From contig JAPLDX010000042.1 of NCBI GenBank assembly GCA_026391215.1, positions 1 to 35,688 on the forward strand: a stretch of 35,688 nt of DNA, in the 5' to 3' direction. This stretch comes from Bacteroidia bacterium. Its GTDB lineage: Bacteria; Bacteroidota; Bacteroidia; Bacteroidales; VadinHA17. Below are positions 24,179-32,838 of the stretch, piece by piece. The translations under genes were made by a program, and so were the position numbers. The notes under the pieces are model-generated. The model worked only from the letters and a program-made list of their open reading frames with translations, was not told where the DNA came from and made no database searches. Every line of letters starts with the position of its first letter. Within the stretch, counting starts at the first letter, position 1.

Positions 24179-24889
24179 CTACAGACCCAGGAACTGTATT
24201 GCTATGCCTGAGAGGAAGATCATTGCTCCAGCAAAGAGGTTGCTGTATTTTTCGACAGGTTTCAGATTGATCCTGCTAAATCCCATCTTGAAAGCCAGCA
24301 CAATCGAAATCATTGTAGCTATAGTGACAATTGAGAATAGCAGGGAAACCAGGATGGCTCCGGGTATATTGTTTTCAGCGGCCGGATACATGACTATCGG
24401 GATTAATGGTTCGCAGGGTCCGAATATAAATATCAGGAACAGTATCCAGGGAGTTGTTTTGACAACATCAGTTTCATGAACATGGGTATGTTCCCTGTGG
24501 TGATCGTGTTCATGAGAATGGCTTTCTCCGCCGATATGAAAGTGACTATGATAATGTTTTCTGTTCTTAATAAGGTTCCTGATACTGATCACCATATAAA
24601 TGAGGCCAAAGGCAATGAACAGCCATGCTGCTATATTGCCGCGGAACGATTCCACATTAACAAGCCTGGTTAGCGATATACCTACTGCTATCCCTATCAG
24701 TCCGATAACAACAGAGCTTAACACATGCCCCAGCCCGCAGATGAATGTAATGAACATGGTTTTCTTAAGAGTCCATTTTTTTGCCTCGCTGAGAACAATG
24801 AACGGCAGATAATGATCCGGCCCAAGGATTGTGTGTATAAATCCGAGCGAGATTGCAGTAACCGAAAGCAGGGCAATAGAGTTATTCAT
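24179..24889 (-). CDS. NicO/UreH-like membrane transporter with a His-rich loop
   Basis: The 236-residue protein has about six hydrophobic helices. The first contains the HTILGPDH motif (His19, Asp25, His26), and the second GLGHVLSS (His55). These recall the paired His/Asp sites of nickel-cobalt (NicO, UreH, RcnA) permeases. A cytoplasmic or periplasmic loop near residues 110-140 is very His-rich (HYHSHFH, HSHEHDHHREHTHVH), suggesting transition-metal binding. I chose ATG 24889; a TTG start at 24901 is less likely. Metal and direction of transport are unknown. An alternative label is TauE/SafE or DsbD_2-like family. It stands alone between DUF4290 and capA. Confidence 0.7.
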   Translation of the reverse strand: MNNSIALLSVTAISLGFIHTILGPDHYLPFIVLSEAKKWTLKKTMFITFICGLGHVLSSVVIGLIGIAVGISLTRLVNVESFRGNIAAWLFIAFGLIYMVISIRNLIKNRKHYHSHFHIGGESHSHEHDHHREHTHVHETDVVKTTPWILFLIFIFGPCEPLIPIVMYPAAENNIPGAILVSLLFSIVTIATMISIVLAFKMGFSRINLKPVEKYSNLFAGAMIFLSGIAIQFLGL

Positions 24890-24968
24890 AGCACTGACCA
24901 ATAATATGCAATAATATAGATAAAATCTGAAATAAAGAATATATAATCAGTGAAATTATTTAGAGGTG

Positions 24969-25000
24969 CAACGGTTCAACGGCACAACGGCACAAAGGTA
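24969..25000. repeat. Four tandem 8-mers upstream of the NicO/UreH-like gene
   Basis: CAACGGTT, CAACGGCA, CAACGGCA and CAAAGGTA follow one another without gaps. The last copy, read on the - strand, is TACCTTTG, a match to the TAnnTTTG promoter box about 100 bases before the transporter gene. Confidence 0.6.
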
Positions 25001-25021
25001 AAGGTAATAGAGGATTTGCTG

Positions 25022-26149
25022 TTAATTATTTAACAGCCAGTAGCTTCCGTTAAAAATATACTCTTTTACATTGATGTTTTGTTTGTAAAGAAATGCCCTT
25101 GAGTCGTTTATGAATTTCTTCATCTGCATGAAGTCGGTCATGGAGGGAAAGAAATCTGCATTTTTCTCAAATTCAGAGCATGGGAGGATGTAAAATTTTT
25201 GATCGTAATCAACTATCGGGGTGTAGACCCACGTCAGGTAATATCCTGCACCGGAAATAACTACCTGGTCGCCGGTTTTTACCATGTCTATTCTTACCAT
25301 CGATCCTCCGTCGGTTTTCGGTTTTCTCTGGTTTGAGACAAAATTACCAAGGGAATATACAACAGCTTTATTCTCATCCATAAGCCATACCATTCTCTGG
25401 AGCACATGCTGGTGTGAGCCGATTACAAGATCAGCACCCATAGAAAGAAAATATTTCGCAAGTTCCGTCTGAATGAATGAAGGGATCGTATCATATTCAT
25501 TACCCCAGTGCAGGAACAATACCATAATATCTGGATTTTTACTTCTGGCTTTTTCAATATCACCCGCAATCTGGTTCTTATCAAGCGTATTCACTATAAG
25601 CGGCTCAGGCACCCTTATGCCGTTGGTGCCATAAGTATAATTCATCAGTGCAATTGAAAATCCTTTTTTATTGATAATCAGAGGATGAAGGCTGTCCTTT
25701 GCCGCCTGATCAGTAAAAGTGCCGGTATGTGGTATACCAATGCTATCAAGCCTGTTTATTGTACCTGTTATCCCGTCTTTTCCGCGATCAGCAGCATGAT
25801 TATTTGCAGTTACCAGGTAATCAATTCCGGCATTACGACAGGCATCAGCAAGGGCAGCCGGCGAGCTGAACTGTGGGTATCCTTTGTAAGGAGGGCCCGC
25901 CAGTGTAACTTCAAGGTTGGCTACTGCAATATCAGCATCTGAAATTACGGGCTTTATGTACATGAAGACGTCATTATAATCCCAGGTGCCTGTTTTTAAG
26001 TTCTCAGCCGACCATATCTGGGAATCATGGCCCATTATGTCACCGATAAAAAGCAGCGAGAGCTTTTCTTCTTCAGGTACCGTTACCTGGTTGTAGCCCG
26101 GCACACCGAGACACATGAAAATCAGGAAGATAAGCACTAATCTGAACAT
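25022..26149 (-). CDS. CapA-family (PGA_cap) metallophosphatase-like protein
   Basis: The 375-residue protein has a Sec signal peptide (about 1-20) and is probably periplasmic or surface-exposed. It shows the PGA_cap/calcineurin-like motifs in order: GDIMGH (36-41), ANLE (77-80), ANNHAADRG (115-123), LHWGNEY (213-219), GSHQH (244-248) and SLGNF (266-270). Family members are linked to poly-gamma-glutamate capsule synthesis, but no capB or capC is nearby, so another phosphoester or amide substrate is possible. A consensus promoter lies 32 bases upstream, divergent from kup. Confidence 0.88.
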   Translation of the reverse strand: MFRLVLIFLIFMCLGVPGYNQVTVPEEEKLSLLFIGDIMGHDSQIWSAENLKTGTWDYNDVFMYIKPVISDADIAVANLEVTLAGPPYKGYPQFSSPAALADACRNAGIDYLVTANNHAADRGKDGITGTINRLDSIGIPHTGTFTDQAAKDSLHPLIINKKGFSIALMNYTYGTNGIRVPEPLIVNTLDKNQIAGDIEKARSKNPDIMVLFLHWGNEYDTIPSFIQTELAKYFLSMGADLVIGSHQHVLQRMVWLMDENKAVVYSLGNFVSNQRKPKTDGGSMVRIDMVKTGDQVVISGAGYYLTWVYTPIVDYDQKFYILPCSEFEKNADFFPSMTDFMQMKKFINDSRAFLYKQNINVKEYIFNGSYWLLNN

Positions 26150-26180
26150 TTTACAAGCTTTTAAATTGATCTTTCGGTCA

Positions 26181-26188
26181 CAAAGATA
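26181..26188 (-). promoter_or_regulatory. -7 element (TATCTTTG) for capA
   Basis: CAAAGATA on the + strand is an exact TATCTTTG on the - strand, placing the transcription start near 26174, about 25 nt before the capA ATG. Confidence 0.5.
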
Positions 26189-26197
26189 ATTTATTTA

Positions 26198-26205
26198 TAA
26201 CTTTG
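26198..26205 (+). promoter_or_regulatory. -7 element (TAACTTTG) for kup
   Basis: Exact TAnnTTTG match 42 nt before the kup ATG, only 9 bases from the divergent capA element, so the two promoters occupy overlapping DNA. Confidence 0.5.
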
Positions 26206-26247
26206 GAACCTTCTTTACAGTAAGTCCATAATATTTAAGGGAAAAAC

Positions 26248-28182
26248 ATGGAAAGGACGGATGTTAAGCGGCTTTCTGTTGCCGGAGCATTAATGACTCT
26301 CGGAATAGTATTTGGTGATCTTGGTACCAGTCCCCTCTATACTATGAGAGCAATCATCGCCGGGGGGGCGGGAAATTTCAATGAGCTCCTTATATACGGA
26401 AGCATCTCATGCATTTTCTGGACACTGACTATTTTATCCACAGTAAAATATGTGCTCATAGCATTAAGGGCTGATAATAATGGTGAAGGAGGAATTTTCG
26501 CGCTTATTGCGCTGTTAAAGATTAAATCACCATGGATTGCGGTTCTAGCCATGATAGGAGGCGCTGCCCTTATAGCAGACGGAGTGATTACACCTGCTAT
26601 AAGTGTGACATCTGCGGTTGAGGGATTAAAGTTCTGTAATCCTGATATTCCTGTAATTCCCATTGTACTTATAATTCTGTTGGCTCTATTTACTGTTCAG
26701 CAATTCGGGATTAAGATCATCGGTAGTTCCTTCGGACCTGTAATGGTCATCTGGCTATCAGTGCTTGCTGTACTTGGGATCTCACAGTTAGTTCAGTATC
26801 CCGGCATCCTTCGTGCTGTCAATCCTGTTTATGCATACCGTTTTCTTGCCGAATATCCGGAAGGTTTTATTTTACTGGGGGCAGTGTTCCTTTGTACTAC
26901 AGGAGCGGAAGCTCTCTATGCTGATCTTGGCCGCTGCGGCAGAACAAATATTCGTATTTCATGGGTGTTTGTCAAGATAGCTCTCCTTCTTAATTATTTC
27001 GGACAGGGAGCCTGGCTGATGATGAATATTGAGAAGACGACTTTTGTGAATCCATTTTTTGAGATGATGCCTGACTGGTTTCTGATACCTGGGATAATCC
27101 TTGCGATAGCAGCCGCGATAATTGCCAGCCAGGCAATTATAACAGGATCTTTTACACTTATAAGTGAAGCAATGTCGCTTAATTTCTGGCCGAGGATACG
27201 CGTGCTCCATCCTACATGGGTCAGAGGTCAGGTTTATCTGCCTTTTATTAACTGGCTTCTCTGGATTACGTGCAGCCTTACTGTTGTTTTCTTCAAGGAA
27301 TCATCAAATATGACTGCTGCATACGGCTTATCGATTAACATTGCCGAGATCATGACCACGCTACTTCTCTCGTACTACTTATTTAAGAAAGGGATGAACC
27401 ACAGGCTGGTCCTGGGACTATTCATGTTATTTATTATTGTGGAAGGCAGCTTCCTGATTGCCAATCTATATAAATTTAAGTCGGGAGGGTGGTTTACACT
27501 ATTAATGGCATCAATATATTTTCTGGTTATGTTTGGCTGGTATTTCGGAAGGAAAATAAAGAACCGGTATATTACTTTTGCGGATCTTGATAATTATCTG
27601 ACTATTTTCAAAGACGTGAGCAAGGATGAATCAGTTCCCAAATTTGCAACCAATCTTGTTTATATCATCCGTGCAAACAGGCATGATCAGGTCGAGTCAA
27701 AAGTGATCTATTCCATATTTCATAAACAGCCCAAAAGAGCTGACACTTACTGGTTTCTTCATATAGACAGGGTGAATGAACCAAACAGGTTCAATTATGA
27801 AGTCAAGCATATTATCCCGGGGGTACTTATAAGGATTGATTTTTATATAGGGTTTAAAATCTCGCCAAAGATGAACCTCTATTTCAAGGAGGTCCTTGAG
27901 GATCTTGTAAAATCTGGTGAAATAAAGATGGAAAGCGCCTACTCCTCTATGAGAAAACATGACATCGAAAGTGATTTTAAATTCATTCTGATAGACCGGA
28001 TAATGACGCGGGATTTTTCACTATCCACATGGGAGAATTTCATCCTGACCCTTCACAATATCGTTCGCAAAATTGCTGTCCTTGATATCAGGGCACTTAA
28101 TCTTGATCCTACCAATACAATTGTTGAACAGGTACCTATTATCATTGACAAACCTGTGGCGAAAAGAATTGAAAGGATTTAA
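26248..28182 (+). CDS. kup: KUP/HAK/KT family potassium transporter
   Basis: Kup is a proton-coupled K+ importer of the inner membrane. The 644-residue protein has the family start GIVFGDLGTSPLYTMRA (from residue 20), about twelve hydrophobic helices up to residue 435, and a soluble C-terminal domain. Other typical segments are DNNGEGGIFALIALL, GGAALIADGVITPAISV, GAEALYADLG and AIIASQAIITGSFTL. The start at ATG 26248 is preceded by AAGG. Its end overlaps the convergent FAD enzyme by 4 bases. Confidence 0.95.
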   Translation: MERTDVKRLSVAGALMTLGIVFGDLGTSPLYTMRAIIAGGAGNFNELLIYGSISCIFWTLTILSTVKYVLIALRADNNGEGGIFALIALLKIKSPWIAVLAMIGGAALIADGVITPAISVTSAVEGLKFCNPDIPVIPIVLIILLALFTVQQFGIKIIGSSFGPVMVIWLSVLAVLGISQLVQYPGILRAVNPVYAYRFLAEYPEGFILLGAVFLCTTGAEALYADLGRCGRTNIRISWVFVKIALLLNYFGQGAWLMMNIEKTTFVNPFFEMMPDWFLIPGIILAIAAAIIASQAIITGSFTLISEAMSLNFWPRIRVLHPTWVRGQVYLPFINWLLWITCSLTVVFFKESSNMTAAYGLSINIAEIMTTLLLSYYLFKKGMNHRLVLGLFMLFIIVEGSFLIANLYKFKSGGWFTLLMASIYFLVMFGWYFGRKIKNRYITFADLDNYLTIFKDVSKDESVPKFATNLVYIIRANRHDQVESKVIYSIFHKQPKRADTYWFLHIDRVNEPNRFNYEVKHIIPGVLIRIDFYIGFKISPKMNLYFKEVLEDLVKSGEIKMESAYSSMRKHDIESDFKFILIDRIMTRDFSLSTWENFILTLHNIVRKIAVLDIRALNLDPTNTIVEQVPIIIDKPVAKRIERI

Positions 28183-29633
28183 TTTTTACTGCTGTCCGGT
28201 CTCTTCCTGAGGATATTATATGCACAGAGGTAACCGGCTAAGATAGCCCCTGAAAAACCTCCTCCTGTTCTTCCCCATGCTGATGCAAAGTGAAGATTAT
28301 CAAGCGATTTAAATGAATCAAAGACTTTTCTGGATGGCGTTTGTGCAAAACCGTAAACCGCTCCTTCAGGATTAAGGGTATAGCGCCTTACAGTAGATGA
28401 TGTACCAGTTTCAGAATACTCAATAATACCTTTAATGCCTGGGATTATTTTTTCAAGTCTGTCAATAAGGGCTGAAGCTGCCAGCTCTTTCCTGGCTTTA
28501 TATTCATTCATGCTCAGGTTTTCCCAGTCTTTCAGATAATCAACACAGCAAATTGCACCGACGCTTTTTCCTGCAGGAGCCAGGCCTGAGTCAATCTGAC
28601 CATAATCAATAAAAATAAAGCTGCGCTTCGAAAAATCATCATTATTATTTCTGATGATATCTCCCATTGTCATAATTGAACTATCAAAAACGGCAATGGA
28701 ATAATATTTATTTCCGAGCTCACGGGGAGGTTTACTGAATCCTAAATAGACGGTCAGTAAAGAAGCTCCGGTTTTCTGGCTGCTTATTTCTTTTTTCAGC
28801 TCATCGCCTGTTTCACGGGGAAGAAGTTCAGTAAGGTTCGGAACAGCATTATTAGCAATTATGTCATCGGCAAATGCTTCAGTTTCCTGTGAACCGGGAT
28901 CATTTTTCTTTTTAAAAGATACACCGGTAACTTTATGATCGCTTACCTTGACTCCTGTAACAATATGATTCAGAAAGACTTCTCCACCATGACTTTTTAT
29001 ATAGGCCGAGAGGTAATCGGATAATTTTTGCGAACCTCCCCTTATATAGCTTGCCCCATTTTTAAAATAACTGCCCTGGGCTATTGAGTAGTAGGCGAGG
29101 GAGAGAGAGCATGGATCATCATGGAAATAACCAAGATTGCCAAGAAGGATAAGCTTCAAGTCCTCGTTCTTAATTATTGAGTCAAGGAATTCTGACAGGT
29201 TGATATCCTGCCCTGCATTTTCAGGAGATCTCTTTGGAGGGTTAAGTATCTGATTGAAATATGCCCTGATACCCTCAGTTTCTGACGGGAATAATCCGGA
29301 CAATGATTCAATTGCGATCTCAGGTTCATGAGGTATTGTTACGCTGTACCGGTCATTGATGAACCTGTAAAATTCAGGGACCCTGATAAATTCGACATTT
29401 TTGAAAACATCCAGATCGTTGAAGATCTTTGTCTTCATGTCGCGGGGAGAAGGTCCGTCCATCTCATGTAATCCGACTTCAAGGGTGAAATCTCCGCGTT
29501 TAAAGGTAGTTGCGCAACCTCCCGGCTGATTATGCTGTTCAATAAGAAGAATTTTTTTCCCTTCTTTTGCAAGCTTGGCTCCAGCAGTCAGTCCGCCAAG
29601 ACCTCCTCCGATTATGATAATATCATATTTCAT
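28179..29633 (-). CDS. Phytoene-desaturase/retinol-saturase-like FAD oxidoreductase
   Basis: The 484-residue flavoenzyme has an N-terminal Rossmann motif, IIIGGGLGGLTAG with GGGLGG at 9-14, and Glu32 to bind ribose. PGGCATTF follows. The C-terminal FAD motif is GRTGGGFSGAILAGYLCA. The overall organisation is that of CrtI/retinol saturase-type enzymes, which add or remove hydrogen across carbon-carbon double bonds in lipids. No carotenoid genes are nearby. It is the last gene of a three-gene unit with an acyl-CoA ligase and a GNAT-like protein (gaps of 18 and 21 bases), suggesting a lipid substrate. Confidence 0.85.
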   Translation of the reverse strand: MKYDIIIIGGGLGGLTAGAKLAKEGKKILLIEQHNQPGGCATTFKRGDFTLEVGLHEMDGPSPRDMKTKIFNDLDVFKNVEFIRVPEFYRFINDRYSVTIPHEPEIAIESLSGLFPSETEGIRAYFNQILNPPKRSPENAGQDINLSEFLDSIIKNEDLKLILLGNLGYFHDDPCSLSLAYYSIAQGSYFKNGASYIRGGSQKLSDYLSAYIKSHGGEVFLNHIVTGVKVSDHKVTGVSFKKKNDPGSQETEAFADDIIANNAVPNLTELLPRETGDELKKEISSQKTGASLLTVYLGFSKPPRELGNKYYSIAVFDSSIMTMGDIIRNNNDDFSKRSFIFIDYGQIDSGLAPAGKSVGAICCVDYLKDWENLSMNEYKARKELAASALIDRLEKIIPGIKGIIEYSETGTSSTVRRYTLNPEGAVYGFAQTPSRKVFDSFKSLDNLHFASAWGRTGGGFSGAILAGYLCAYNILRKRPDSSKN

Positions 29634-29654
29634 TATTAATACCTGGTGTAACTC

Positions 29655-30824
29655 CTAACTTTCCCCCGGAATTGGATATCTCTTGTATTCCTTAGTTCTA
29701 TCGAAGAGGTATCTGTATGTGATATAGTTTTTTACAGGTATACTACCGACAGAAATGAATATTCTTCTCATTTTGGGATTAAAATCTCCAACCCATGAGA
29801 ACTCAATCTCGGTATAATGTGGTTTCCTCTTAAAAACATCAACCAGATTGAGAATAAATGCTGATTCAATCCCCATCTTCTGGAATTTCGGAATAACACC
29901 CATTAGCATACCTCTTGCTCTGGTTATGACCTTCCTGCTTTTCAGCAGTACAAACTTCAATTTATTAATAAGATGCAGCTTTCCGTTGAGATGTTTAAGG
30001 ATCTGATTGAAATCGGGGAACATGAGATATATGGCAATTGGTTTCCCTTCAAAATATGCCAGCCAGATCATTTCTTCATCCAAAATAGGTTTAGCTTTAT
30101 GTAAAGTCTGCCTGATATAATCAGATTCCAGGGGCTCAAAATGTGTCTTGAAAGAGGCCCAGGCCTCATTGAAAACTACAGCAAAGTCCTTTGTAAATTT
30201 TTCCTGTTCCTCCCATGAGAAATGTCTGAATTCATAGCCGGGTTTATTAGCTACCCATTGTGCAATCTTCGTAAACCTTTCAGGCAGCGGCCTGGTTATA
30301 TCAAGATGAAAGCCTTCCATTTTATAATAGACCTGGAACCCATATGATTCGAACAAATTCTGGTAATAGGGATAGTTATATGCTATATCAAATGAAGGAT
30401 GAGTAAAACCATCCACCAGAAGGCCCCAGTATTTATCTGTTTCTCCGAAGTTTATGGGTCCGTCCATTGCTTCCATTCCTTTTTCCTTCAGCCATTCTTT
30501 AGCCGTATCGAACAGGAGGAATGCGGCATTTTTATCATCAATACATTCAAAAAATCCCATGCCTCCTGTCGGTTGATCGTATGTATTTGCAAGGTTAAAG
30601 TCAACGAAGGCAGCTATCCTGCCTATCAGCTTTTTATTATCATCAGTAAGAACCCATCTTTCTACAACGCCGTGTTTATGATAAGGATTTTTCTCCGGGT
30701 CAAAAACAGTTTTAATATCATTATCCAGTGGGCAAACCCATGTACTGTCATTTTTATAAATGATCCTGGCTGTGTCAAGAAACATTTCCTCCGTTTTCCG
30801 GTCGCTTACTTTAATTAAATTCAT
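29655..30824 (-). CDS. GNAT-like N-acetyl/acyltransferase family protein (YghO-like)
   Basis: The 389-residue protein begins with a segment that ends WVCPLDNDIKTVFDPEKNP, seen in uncharacterised YghO-type GNAT-fold proteins. It has two GNAT-like halves (about 1-180 and 190-389). Features include LIGRIAAFVDF, GGMGFFEC and DGPINFGETDKYWGLLVDGF. The second half has MLMGVIPKFQKMGIESAFI, which resembles the acetyl-CoA-binding turn. Substrate unknown. The position between an acyl-CoA ligase and a lipid-type FAD enzyme suggests it may use an acyl-CoA made by the former. Confidence 0.75.
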   Translation of the reverse strand: MNLIKVSDRKTEEMFLDTARIIYKNDSTWVCPLDNDIKTVFDPEKNPYHKHGVVERWVLTDDNKKLIGRIAAFVDFNLANTYDQPTGGMGFFECIDDKNAAFLLFDTAKEWLKEKGMEAMDGPINFGETDKYWGLLVDGFTHPSFDIAYNYPYYQNLFESYGFQVYYKMEGFHLDITRPLPERFTKIAQWVANKPGYEFRHFSWEEQEKFTKDFAVVFNEAWASFKTHFEPLESDYIRQTLHKAKPILDEEMIWLAYFEGKPIAIYLMFPDFNQILKHLNGKLHLINKLKFVLLKSRKVITRARGMLMGVIPKFQKMGIESAFILNLVDVFKRKPHYTEIEFSWVGDFNPKMRRIFISVGSIPVKNYITYRYLFDRTKEYKRYPIPGES

Positions 30825-30842
30825 AGGATAATGGTCTTTGAA

Positions 30843-32618
30843 TTATTTCATATAGATCTGCTCGATAATAGTTTTGTATTTCTCATTTATGAATTGCCGT
30901 CTCAGTTTTAATGTGGGTGACAACTCACCTGATGCAGGAGACCATTCATCTTGTACCAGCTTGAATCTGTTTATCTTCTCCGGAGGACTCACCTTCTTAT
31001 TGAGTTTATCAACCTCTGAAGAGAAAAATGATTGCACTTCAGGGTGATGAATGAGTTCTTCATTATTTGAGAATGAAATATTCTTTAAAGATTTCCAGTC
31101 GTCAAAGTACTTGAAATTAGGAGAGATAAGGGCACTGGCAAATTTTTCATGTTCACCCAGAACCATTATCTGGTCGATAACAGGTGACTCTTTGAATATG
31201 TTCTCAATTACCTGGGGTGCAATGAATTTCCCGTTTGAAAGCTTGAATATCTCTTTTTTTCTGTCAGTCACCATAAGGAACTTGTCATCTTCAAAATGTC
31301 CGATATCGCCTGTGTGGAACCAACCCTCACTGTCAAAAGCTGATTTTGTGAGTTCAGGATCTTTATAATAACCTGGTGTTACACACGGGCCTTTACAGAG
31401 AATCTCACCATCTTCGGCTATTTTTACCTCAACACCTTCGATTGTCATTCCAACAGATCCAAGCTTCGCCCTTCCTTTTTCAGTCCTGTTAATTGTGAGA
31501 ATTGGTGAAGTTTCAGTGAGACCATACATATTAATTATTTTGATGCCTGCCGCCCAGAATATTCTTTCGAGTCTTGACTGAAGGCTTGCACCTCCGCATC
31601 CGACAATTCTGACATTGCCGCCCAGTGCTTCACGCCACTTGCTGAAAACCAGCTTATCGGCAATTTTCAGCTTCCTTTCATAAAACCACCCGCCTTCTCC
31701 GAATGGCTTGTATTTCAAACCAAGATCAACGGCCCAGAAGAAAACTTTATGCTTAAAACCTGTAAGCTTGTTCCCTTTTGAAATTATGACGCTGTAGAAT
31801 TTTTCAAGTACTCTCGGGACTGCATCAAAGCCATCAGCCTTGATCTCTGTCAGGTTTACAGCTATTGTACCCATATTTTCAGCATAATAAATACTGGCCC
31901 CGCTGTACTGGGTCTGGTAGTTTCCCAGCCTTCCTCCTACGTGGCACAGGGGAAGGATGCTGAGATAGTTATCTTTAGGCTCCAGCTTGAAAACATCTGC
32001 CGCTGACAGGAAGTTGCTCACCATATTCCTGTGAGTCAACATTACTCCTTTAGCTTTGCCCGTTGTTCCTGATGTATAGATCAGTGAGGCAAATTCATCA
32101 GGACGGATAGAGCTTTTAATATCTTCAACGGTCTGTTTATGTTTTTCGCTGTTTGCTTTCCCGGCTTCAACTATCTCCTTCCAGTTTTTTACTCCTTCAA
32201 TTTCATCGAAGGAATATATCCGGAGGGACCCGCCTGAAGCCTCTATTGAAGGAAATACAGTCTTCAATAGTTTCCTGTCGGAGACAAAGATCAGGCTCGC
32301 TTCGCTGTGGTTGATAATGTATTGATAGTCAGAGGTGCTGAGGGATGTAAAAACAGGTACATGAATGACCCCTATCATTGCCATTCCCAGATCGACAAAG
32401 TTCCATTCAGGCCTGCTATTGGTTACAGTGATTATTTTATCCCCCTTCTTAAGTCCCAGTTCAAGAAGTCCGTAGCTGATATTATAACAATAATCGATAT
32501 AATCCCGCGAGCTGTATTTGACCCATACGCCATTCTGTTTGCCACAAAGTACATCCTCTTTGTTTTCAAATAGTCTGCTGTACCGGTCGAGCAAATCAAA
32601 AGTTCTTTCTACGCTCAT
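30843..32618 (-). CDS. Long-chain acyl-CoA synthetase (AMP-forming ligase)
   Basis: The 591-residue enzyme activates fatty acids to acyl-AMP and then acyl-CoA. Motifs in order: the P-loop-like LIYTSGTTGKAKGVMLTH (179-196), MYGLTETSP, EGWFHTGDIG and VTDRKKEIFKLSNGKFIAPQ. The last marks the long-chain (FAA1/FadD15-type) group. The length is typical of that group. It is the first gene of a three-gene operon on this strand; no TAnnTTTG element was found in the 220 bases upstream. Confidence 0.92.
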   Translation of the reverse strand: MSVERTFDLLDRYSRLFENKEDVLCGKQNGVWVKYSSRDYIDYCYNISYGLLELGLKKGDKIITVTNSRPEWNFVDLGMAMIGVIHVPVFTSLSTSDYQYIINHSEASLIFVSDRKLLKTVFPSIEASGGSLRIYSFDEIEGVKNWKEIVEAGKANSEKHKQTVEDIKSSIRPDEFASLIYTSGTTGKAKGVMLTHRNMVSNFLSAADVFKLEPKDNYLSILPLCHVGGRLGNYQTQYSGASIYYAENMGTIAVNLTEIKADGFDAVPRVLEKFYSVIISKGNKLTGFKHKVFFWAVDLGLKYKPFGEGGWFYERKLKIADKLVFSKWREALGGNVRIVGCGGASLQSRLERIFWAAGIKIINMYGLTETSPILTINRTEKGRAKLGSVGMTIEGVEVKIAEDGEILCKGPCVTPGYYKDPELTKSAFDSEGWFHTGDIGHFEDDKFLMVTDRKKEIFKLSNGKFIAPQVIENIFKESPVIDQIMVLGEHEKFASALISPNFKYFDDWKSLKNISFSNNEELIHHPEVQSFFSSEVDKLNKKVSPPEKINRFKLVQDEWSPASGELSPTLKLRRQFINEKYKTIIEQIYMK

Positions 32619-32838
32619 AAGTTTACTGTTTAAATTAGACTGAAAAGAAATATATGGCAGGTTATATGCCCTGAAAATAAATTCAAGCTAAATGTACTCA
32701 ACAAAAAAATAATTCTATTAAGTATAAAGACTTATAATAACCTTTCAGACATATCGGTTTTTGCTTTCACTGTAATTGCACAGGTGTATGGAAATATTAA
32801 TTTTGTCGTATTAACATTACCGGAACAGAACATCATAT
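32619..32838. other. Divergent intergenic region, acyl-CoA ligase / cstA
   Basis: AT-rich spacer. It holds the cstA promoter (32776-32805). I see no ORF, hairpin or recognised riboswitch in the rest. Confidence 0.4.
32776..32805 (+). promoter_or_regulatory. Full Bacteroidota promoter (TTG-N19-TAATTTTG) for cstA
   Basis: TTG at 32776-32778 and TAATTTTG at 32798-32805, separated by 19 bases, fit both boxes of the Bacteroidota promoter and their spacing. Transcription would start near 32812, about 27 nt before the ATG. This is the best promoter in the window. Confidence 0.6.

Noticed and set aside
24969..25000. Possible CRISPR-like repeat
   Set aside because: The units are 8 bases in direct tandem with no spacers.
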